Positions 57,511 to 64,000 of a stretch of DNA of 64,000 bases are shown piece after piece. Under the pieces are notes generated by a model. That model saw nothing but the letters and a program-made list of their open reading frames with translations. It was not told the origin of the DNA and searched no databases. The DNA comes from Powellomyces hirtus (lineage: Eukaryota > Chytridiomycota > Chytridiomycetes > Spizellomycetales > Powellomycetaceae). The stretch covers positions 186,001 to 250,000 of the forward strand of contig JAHLKG010000018.1 in assembly GCA_025526995.1 (NCBI GenBank). Reading direction: 5' to 3'. The position numbers and the translations under genes were made by a program. The stretch's first letter is position 1, and every line of letters begins with the position of its first letter.

Positions 57511-58845
57511 ATGCCTGCCTCCGTACACCGTCCTCTGCCCGTCCACATGGCCATTCCACGAGACTCGGAAATGACCGAAATGCAGAAACTCTACCTGTTT
57601 ACGCAGGAGATGAGACCGCATAACAGGCCGCATCCAAACTACATGCAAGAAGTACAATCTCGAGCGCAGTTTCCACCACGAGAGAGACTGAGGCCGTCGC
57701 ACCGTCGGCAACTCGTAGACTGGCTCTATGAACTCTCGCAGCATTACTATCGGTATACCTCCAAGAGCGAGACTTTTCAGGTAAAGGGGACATGCCTGCT
57801 TCAACTGCGCCTTGTTCTGCTCAAGCTGATGGTATCGTAATATCAGCTGGCTGTGAACCTTCTCGACCGAGCTTCCTGTCTGCGACCCCTTGCTCTGTCC
57901 GAGTATCAAAGACTGGGAGCAGCATGCTTCATGATAGCGTGCAAGATTGCGGAAACACACCCACCAAGCTGCCGCGAGCTATCTGATCTTTCCGGTGGTG
58001 CTTTCCCTCCTAGCGGTCTGCGAGTAAGTGAACAGCATGGCGATGGCAAACGTAGTTCCTTAATAACACATGTATCGATTAGGTCATGGAGCTCTGGATA
58101 CTCACAGTACTGTCCTGGAACCTCAATCCCCCTACACCGCACATGTTCCTGGATTATTTTCTGGATCTCTTTCTTTTCAAGACCGAGGTCAAGATGAGCT
58201 TGTTTACCGTCGCAAATCAATACCTTGATCTGATACAGCGAGGTAAGCAATGAAGCAGGCCGACTACGCATAAATGTGGTACTGACATCATGGGTGAATT
58301 CAGAATACGAATTCGTCGCCTATCGGCCATCCGTGCAGGCAGCCGCTGCACTCAAATGTACTCTCAGAGGGGAGGGTTATACCAATTTCCACGACGTAAT
58401 GGCCCATGAGCTAGACCGACAGTCCCTGCAGCCAGCAGTTCTTATTTCCAGCATAAGCATCCCTCGCATGGTAAGTTGGCAGAGGCCCTGTGCTCTAGAC
58501 ACATGCGTTCATACGATATACTACTAGGTGGACATCGACGCCTGTGCATCGGCGATCACAGTCAAAGTTGGACCGTACGCGATATCCCGAATGCATCCTT
58601 CCCACTGTACCGCCAACCCTGCACCAACGCATGCTACACGCGTAAAGAATGGTCTCGCAACTCCGGTCAACTATCAAGAAGTATGCAAATCAGTCTCGCA
58701 TGACGACCGAGGCACTGCCCTCTCTAAAAAGAGACCGGCTTCCCGAGCCATGAACGAGATCCGCAAGAGAGCAGCCCCATACCCCACACCGACAGAGCAA
58801 CAAGAAGCACCCATCTTCGAAGAACCTTCTTCACCGTTTTCCTGA
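57511..58845 (+). CDS. Cyclin (A/B-like cyclin box)
   Basis: A cell-cycle regulatory subunit of a cyclin-dependent kinase. At least five exons. ATG 57511 is the first in the open frame; ATGs 57547 and 57571 are alternatives. The cyclin box reads in order MQKLYLFTQEMRPHNRPHPN, LRPSHRRQLVDWLYELSQHY and then, after an intron, LAVNLLDRASCLRPLALSEY. LGAACFMIACKIAETHPPS comes next, followed by MELWILTVLSWNLNPPTPHM. A second helical fold follows (FVAYRPSVQAAAALKCTLRG). The C-terminal tail is basic, with Ser/Thr-Pro sites (KKRPASRAMNEIRKRAAPYP). The MRAIL motif of B-type cyclins appears as 'RRQLVDWL'. The exact class is not decided. Confidence 0.85.
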
Positions 58846-59122
58846 TTCCCTGCCGATGCCATGAGATGTAAATATAGATATAGTATGTAGGATCTAGGCA
58901 GATGGGAGATAGCACACATGCATGGCTATCTCTATTTATCCATGTGGCGAGGAACAATCTAGATAGATACATTCGGATTGTCTCAAATGCCTTATTCGAG
59001 CGGCATTGATAGATGGCCGTTCGTGCGGCAAGCTAAAGCAACAAGGATGCCGGACCCTCAACTTCATTCATCCCGTACTTGCTGCAAGACCCAATCTACT
59101 GTAGACTCCAGGTTACATGCAT
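58846..59122. other. Convergent 3' spacer
   Basis: Between the cyclin stop and the Mde1 stop. A run of short ATAG/ATAT-rich sequence near 58868-58890 fits 3' UTR. No gene was seen. Confidence 0.4.
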
Positions 59123-60103
59123 TCAGCTGCACAGATGGCGGTATTCGCTGTCGCATGGCACCTCGGCTGGATCCAGACCGGCAGCCTTCATCTTTATGGC
59201 GATTTCAAACAAGTAGTCATAACATTCTGTCATTGATTTTGCTAGTCACATAAAGAAAGATGCAAACGTCAGTCGACTGTTATAGCGACGGATATTGTCA
59301 TCTTTGCGGTACTCATCGCCTCTACCTTTTTGCCATGTTTGTCCCCAGACATAGACCCCATGCCTTCTCACAAGCACAGCATTGGTATCCGGATAATCCT
59401 CAATCGCCTTCGACAACCGATCCCTCAAGTCCTCTTCCTGCGCCGTGTTTTCCACAATGGGTACCACCAACCGATCAAAGAACCTGAACGCCTCGGCGGA
59501 ACTCCCTTTCCGGATCCCTTTGATCATTTCCTGATGGGTGATGACAAACTCCTTGCCCGGGTACAACAGAGTCGCCATGACTGCATTCTGCGAGTGCGTG
59601 TGGATGCAGGCGCCCGCTGAGCGTTGCGTGTAGGCGGCCATGAACAGCGGTGTGCATTGCGATGGGGTGAGACGCAGTGACGGGGGCGGCGAGCGGAGGA
59701 CTTGGTTGTGTGGTGGGAGTGGTGATAGGACGTACAGGTGTGTTGGCTCCATTCGCTCCTTTTGTACGCCTGAGGGTGCGATGTAGATCCCCGAGTCGGA
59801 CTTGATTGTTATGCCACCGCTGGAGTAGCCGATAGAAGAAAACACAAGGAGACATGCGACAACAACCCAAGGGACCGAGCAAAGTGAGATAAAAGACTTG
59901 ACCTACTCCCCTTTGAGAATTTTGTTCTATTCTTTTCTTCAGGCTTACCCGGTTCCTGTAACCCATCCGAGTGTCCAGAAGAGTCTGCACAGTTCGGGAA
60001 TGAGGTTCGCGGGGTGTTCGCGGTCGGTGGAGATGACCAGAGCGTCTTCTGGCTGATCTTCCCCATTTTCTGTCATTTTTCCCTTGTTCACGAACTCTTC
60101 CAT
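59123..60103 (-). CDS. MDE1: Methylthioribulose-1-phosphate dehydratase
   Basis: Class II aldolase-fold zinc enzyme that dehydrates methylthioribulose-1-phosphate in the methionine salvage pathway. ATG 60103 is taken ([20 protein letters not shown]); ATG 60076 is the other plausible start. The family core follows: [20 protein letters not shown] and, after an intron, [20 protein letters not shown]. Zinc ligands lie in [16 protein letters not shown] and in [15 protein letters not shown]. The final exon (59123-59241) uses the acceptor after gactag, giving [20 protein letters not shown], then GLDPAEVP. Complete and of ordinary length. Confidence 0.95.
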
Positions 60104-60523
60104 TTGCTGTTTCTGCTTCGCTGGCTTTTGTTTCGGCAGAATGACTGAACGAGGAAAGTCTGGAAAGTCCGGGTCTGGAAGAGTAAAGCGATTGCGCACG
60201 GAAAAGTGGTCCGTGGCTGTGCAAACACCCAAACTTACAAGCCACACTCAACGACGCGCCGAGATCAAGCTTACCGTCAGTCACAGAATTTGGGAAACCC
60301 TCAAACCAAATCTCATCAAACAGTGTACAAGTATGCTGCTGCTAGGCACATAATTATTCAGATGGCCGCTTGGGCCGACATGATGTGACAGAAGATGAAG
60401 TGATATAAGCGTTCGGCTGCGCGCCCGACCCTATCTCTAGCGTGGCATCGACTCCAGCGATCTTAGGCTGTCCGCCTTCCTACACCTCAGATCTCCTTGG
60501 CCCTGCTTTTCTCTTCCAAGTTG
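60104..60523. promoter_or_regulatory. Upstream region of MDE1
   Basis: Between the MDE1 start and the ArfGAP stop, both minus strand. The MDE1 frame stays open some way upstream but without an ATG. It presumably holds the MDE1 promoter and the ArfGAP 3' UTR. Confidence 0.35.
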
Positions 60524-62061
60524 TCAGTGGAACGCGCCCCAATCGTCAGTTGCTTTGTCGGCTACCGGAGGTTGAGCAGCTGCGGTAGCGCCTCCAAATC
60601 CGGCAAAATCAGGAATGCCGCCGCCACCTTTGTCTGCGCTGGGCTTTGCCGTGTTGAGCTGCGGTTGCATCGGCGATAATGCCGGTTGCATAGCCGGCAT
60701 TATGGATCCACCGAAACCGTTTAGAGCAGAATTCGCGTTTTGGGTATACTGTGACGGACTCGACGCAAAGGCATTGAACGAAGCTGGAAATTGCGACTGA
60801 GAGGCAGAAGATCCAAATGAGCCAAGCTGCGGTGGCTGTTGCTGCTGCTGCTGGGGTGGCTGCTGGTAGGGAGACGGCGAAGCGAAAGCGGCAAAGCTTC
60901 CAAATCCACCGCCTGGCATAGCGTTGACTGGGGATCCAGTAGATGTAGGGGCGTTTCCATAAAGGGAGAGAATGGAATTCTTCAAAGCTCCTGGCTGTTG
61001 TTGCTGTTGCTGGAACTGTTGTGTAGTTTGACTTTGCTGGGACTGAGGGGCGCCAGAGAACACCTCGAACAACTGATCTGCAGCAGATTGCACGGGAGGC
61101 TTGGCAGGCGCGAGTGTCGCAGCCGGGGCACCAGGTGCAGCAAAGGTCGCAAATTGAGCCTGCGGAGGCGCCGAAGCCGTGGCTGAGCCTTGTTTGGTTA
61201 ACCGAGCCATGGGAGGAGAGGTACGGTGCGGCGCGGATGTGGCAGAAGAAGCTACATTGGCATTAGACTCATCGCCTTTCAACGTGTCGGGATCCGGTAT
61301 AGGGCCTTTCATCGCATATTGCTTTCGCTCGTACTTTGCGCGGATGAACTGATCGATGGTATTTTCGGGCGGAGTAAAGTTCGCGGGTAAGTCGTGCTCC
61401 CAGTACTGACTAGAAGAGAAAGAAATACGTATCATCAGCTACGTCGTTCTCCGCATTAAAAATCAACTTAAAGTGCCGCAAAGCAATGAATTTGACGCCG
61501 ACAAAGCAAGCTGAGGCTTTGGGGCCATTCAATCAACCCGCTGCAGCTGATGCCATAAAATTATCGCCATGCCGAACAGACGCCTGCAAACGGATGCCCC
61601 GACTTCATTTGGCGCGACCCACCAACCCAGATTTCCCGTTTCTCATCCATCACAACCCAATGCTCCAACCCTCTACGCGCAAAACTTACGCGGCCTTTGC
61701 GTTTCCCCATCGTGCCATGTTTTGAATCTGCTCCTCCGTCCAAGAATCCAAGTCCGCCGATTTGACTAGACGTAAGACGCGATGTCAGTCAGTCGCTGAG
61801 CTACGGACCACCGGACCCATTTGACTTGTCGCGGACAAAGCGAGTAACAATACCTTTCGATATGTGTGTGCCCATACTCCGATGGAATCCAGAGCATCGT
61901 ATGCAAAAGAAGACGCCAATGTTCCACGAGGCCCACCTGGGGTCCTTCTTGCGGCAATCAGAGCATCGCCTGTTGTCGGGCCTCATCATCAGCTCTTTCA
62001 ACAGACGTGCATTGCGCTCGGCGCCAGCCTTGTCAGACATGCGCTCGTGGCGGGTGGACAT
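60524..62061 (-). CDS. SMAP-type ArfGAP
   Basis: GTPase-activating protein for Arf GTPases in vesicle budding. Start ATG 62061. The zinc finger is complete: [20 protein letters not shown] then [14 protein letters not shown], i.e. C-x2-C-x16-C-x2-C with the catalytic arginine and THISK. The next exon gives [20 protein letters not shown] and GNAKAA, then [20 protein letters not shown] and [11 protein letters not shown], typical of SMAP/Age2/Gts1. The C-terminal 230 residues are Gln/Pro/Ser/Ala-rich with poly-Gln runs and Phe-rich turns ([11 protein letters not shown]). A last segment, ATDDWGAFH, resembles DxW/DxF-type coat- or AP-2-binding motifs (inference). Confidence 0.94.
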
Positions 62062-62522
62062 GATGGGCTGATGAGAAGCGCTTAACGATGTATTGAGTGT
62101 GTGAACCACCTGCCCGTCTCCAATGCAGATTCCGCCAAAAGGTCAAATCCCTTGTCAAAGCGGCGCCACGATGGACGCGAATGCCACAACCGGATCGACC
62201 CAGGCCACTCAGCCTTGACCTGCTGCTATTGTACTCTTGCCTACCTATTGCAATTTGCAATTCCGTGAAGCTACATTTGCTCCATATTACAGTCTGCGAG
62301 ACATATGGTGACTGCTTGAACGCTCGCAACAACGAAGGCATAGGCTGTTGTTTTCTTTCCCCGGAAGAAAATCAAGGCTTGTCGGACAAGTGGAATCGCT
62401 GGGAACGATCTACGGACCCCCGTCGCGCCAGAGCGTTTTGAAGGCAACTTGACCAAGAGGGGACAAGGCTTAGGTGTCGAGGACAGCGCTCTCAGCCATC
62501 GCTGGACGAAACTCCCACGAAA
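62062..62522. promoter_or_regulatory. Divergent ArfGAP/MED4 upstream region
   Basis: 461 bp between divergent starts. No recognised motif and no coding signal. Confidence 0.4.
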
Positions 62523-63646
62523 ATGCCTTTGCACACCACGCGAGATGAGACTACGATGCTTGACACGTCTGAAACCATACTGGAGGCGGCCGACAGGTAC
62601 ACTATCCAAACCCTATACTGTCTCTGTGCTCTCCGTTCCTGTGCGTTTGTGAAGCCTAACCCTAACCCTAAGCATATCTGGAAAAGTGTTTAATACTCTA
62701 TTGTCGCGCCTTGCAGGATATTTCCGGAATACTTGACTTTGACAGAAGAGCTGTTTGGCAGTCTAAAGAGGCTCGGATCAGGCGCGCTGAAAGGCTATGG
62801 GCAGGGACTAAGCAGCAGCCGACCGAGTTCGAGATCTTCCATGACCAGTATCGAAGAGCCGGCTGAGACATTACGCAAATTGGTGGCATTGGACAAGCAA
62901 CTTCGGCTGTTTGTAGATCGATGTGAGTGCGAGATGCAAATGATGAACACACTGCGGCGACATTCCAGTGGCCACGCAATACTCACGCTTATCGGTCATT
63001 GACGTTGTACAAAAGTAGAAAGACATCAAAAGACCCAGCGTCAAATTGAAGATGCCCAGATGCGGGTCATAGACCAGGAGGCCGGCTTCATGGAGATGCA
63101 TCGAGTGCTGAGTGAGAAGCATTTTGAATGCGACGAGCTGGTTCACGAAGCATCACAAATGCTGGAAAAGGCGAGAGCAGCACGGAATGGTATGATTCCC
63201 GTCTGCTCCCATGGGGTGATCTTGTGAAAAGTGAACTCTGACAGCTGTTGCTATGGCAGATCCACTGGATGTTGCAGATATCACGGCGTATGCTACCCGT
63301 CTCGCAAAGTATACGATGGACTCGTATACGCCAGATCGCTTGCACGAGCCGCCAATACCGCAGGAGCAACATATGCGCATGAGCTTGCTATTCCAAGAGG
63401 GACACAGTGTAGGAGTTACCGCCAACATGGATGGACAAGGTATGAACGACGGCGCTTGTTGTCTGAGCATATAACCCTGGTTGCTGACAAAGGGTTTTCG
63501 TTGCTATCAAAGCCGAGACCGGTACACCAGACCATATTCCCCACTTCACTTTCGATGCCGATCATTCCATATCTCCGAAGAAGGACGAAGATGCTATTGT
63601 AAATCACGAAACCCTCTTGGACTTGGATTTTGAAGATTTCGACTGA
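62523..63646 (+). CDS. MED4: Mediator complex subunit 4
   Basis: Middle-module subunit of the Mediator coactivator of RNA polymerase II. Exon 1 is 62523-62596 (MPLHTTRDETTMLDTSETIL, ending EAADR). Exon 2 starts at 62717 with IFPEYLTLTEELFGSLKRLG, and the phase matches. The MED4 coiled-coil region follows: LRKLVALDKQLRLFVDR, then RHQKTQRQIEDAQMRVIDQE and ECDELVHEASQMLEKARAAR. The conserved C-terminal block is VADITAYATRLAKYTMDSYT, then PIPQEQHMRMSLLFQEG. The acidic tail ends LLDLDFEDFD. Exon 1 is short, so a longer 5' extension cannot be excluded. Intron 1 contains a telomere-like repeat. Confidence 0.9.
62655..62671. repeat. Short interstitial telomere-like repeat
   Basis: cctaaccctaaccctaa, i.e. 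almost three units of CCCTAA/TTAGGG. It lies within the 120-nt first intron of MED4. Confidence 0.85.
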
Positions 63647-63867
63647 ATTAAATAACGTCGATTGTGCTTTACAAATCGGGGAAGGAAGCAACTAGCTTTC
63701 GCCAGCCCCAGGCGGGCCGGCGAGCGAGCGATAGGAACGGCTTGCGTGTACCCATGCATACAAGAACTAAATTTACACGTATGAGAATATCTGCCTAATC
63801 TACACTCGCATCATGAAAGTTTAGCTAGCACTGGCGGAAGATCACTCGGCTGCTGTCTACCGCTGCT

Positions 63868-64000
63868 CTATAGTAATTTGGTAAACGGCATCTCGGGAGT
63901 GGGTTGCAGCCAGTTGTCAGGGGCGTATTTAGCGTTCCCTTCAATGACGTGGAAAGTGTATATCCACCTGGATTTGTTACTCTGGTTTTGGCTGCTCTTG
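63868..64000 (-). CDS. 3' end of an unidentified gene (partial at window edge)
   Basis: An open minus-strand frame runs from the window edge to the stop at 63868-63870, giving the C-terminus SRWIYTFHVIEGNAKYAPDN, then WLQPTPEMPFTKLL. The 5' part lies beyond the window. The product is not recognised. Confidence 0.5.
   Translation of the reverse strand, partial: KSSQNQSNKSRWIYTFHVIEGNAKYAPDNWLQPTPEMPFTKLL

Noticed and set aside
59475..60284. 269-codon minus-strand frame
   Set aside because: Same strand as MDE1 but out of frame; MDE1 exons with zinc-ligand motifs occupy the region in another frame.

Overview
The window is nuclear DNA from a fungus with a flagellated (zoosporic) stage, most likely a chytrid-type early-diverging fungus. 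It is gene-dense, with short GT-AG introns (mostly about 35-120 nt) and balanced base composition. It pairs fungal-type genes (mitochondrial She9, Nrd1/Seb1-type termination factor, Mde1) with genes that Dikarya generally lack, namely a complete IFT172 flagellar-transport gene and a BTG/Tob gene. The species cannot be read from the sequence. No virus, toxin gene, plasmid, CRISPR array or intact transposon was seen.

Layout, left to right. 94-6234 (-) holds the TORC2 subunit Rictor/Ste20-like. 6.2-9.4 kb is a gene-poor, degenerate stretch with a duplicated Rictor scrap. Next come a Kelch-like/TM/SH3 membrane protein (9464-11098 +), a small mitochondrial coiled-coil protein (-), a seven-helix membrane protein (+) and a secreted Cys/Ala-rich probable GPI protein (-) preceded by a 127-bp tandem repeat. 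A six-exon 1275-residue secreted protein of unknown family (16546-20683 -) follows, then two small genes. From 22 kb the region is conserved housekeeping: cytosolic lysyl-tRNA synthetase (-), class I histone deacetylase (+), She9 (-), BTG/Tob (+), dihydroorotase (+), mitochondrial bL32 (-), a small TM protein (+), the Nrd1/Seb1-like factor (-), COG5 (+), a coiled-coil protein with a dynein-adaptor-like CC1 motif (-), an AAGAB/p34-like protein (+), a RING membrane protein (-), mitochondrial branched-chain aminotransferase (-), IFT172 (-), a cyclin (+), methylthioribulose-1-phosphate dehydratase (-), a SMAP-type ArfGAP (-), MED4 (+) and the 3' end of one more gene (-) at the right edge.

There is no operon logic. 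Many neighbours are divergent and share 200-1000 bp upstream spacers (KRS/HDAC, SHE9/BTG, NRD1/COG5, CC1-protein/AAGAB, IFT172/cyclin, ArfGAP/MED4), or converge. Several themes recur: membrane traffic (COG5, AAGAB, ArfGAP), microtubule transport (IFT172, CC1 protein), mitochondria (She9, bL32, BCAT, two or three small proteins) and transcription/RNA control (HDAC, MED4, Nrd1-like, BTG).

Exon models were built by eye from splice signals, reading-frame phase and family similarity. Where all exon phases close exactly, the exon coordinates are given in the entry; otherwise only the coding span is claimed.
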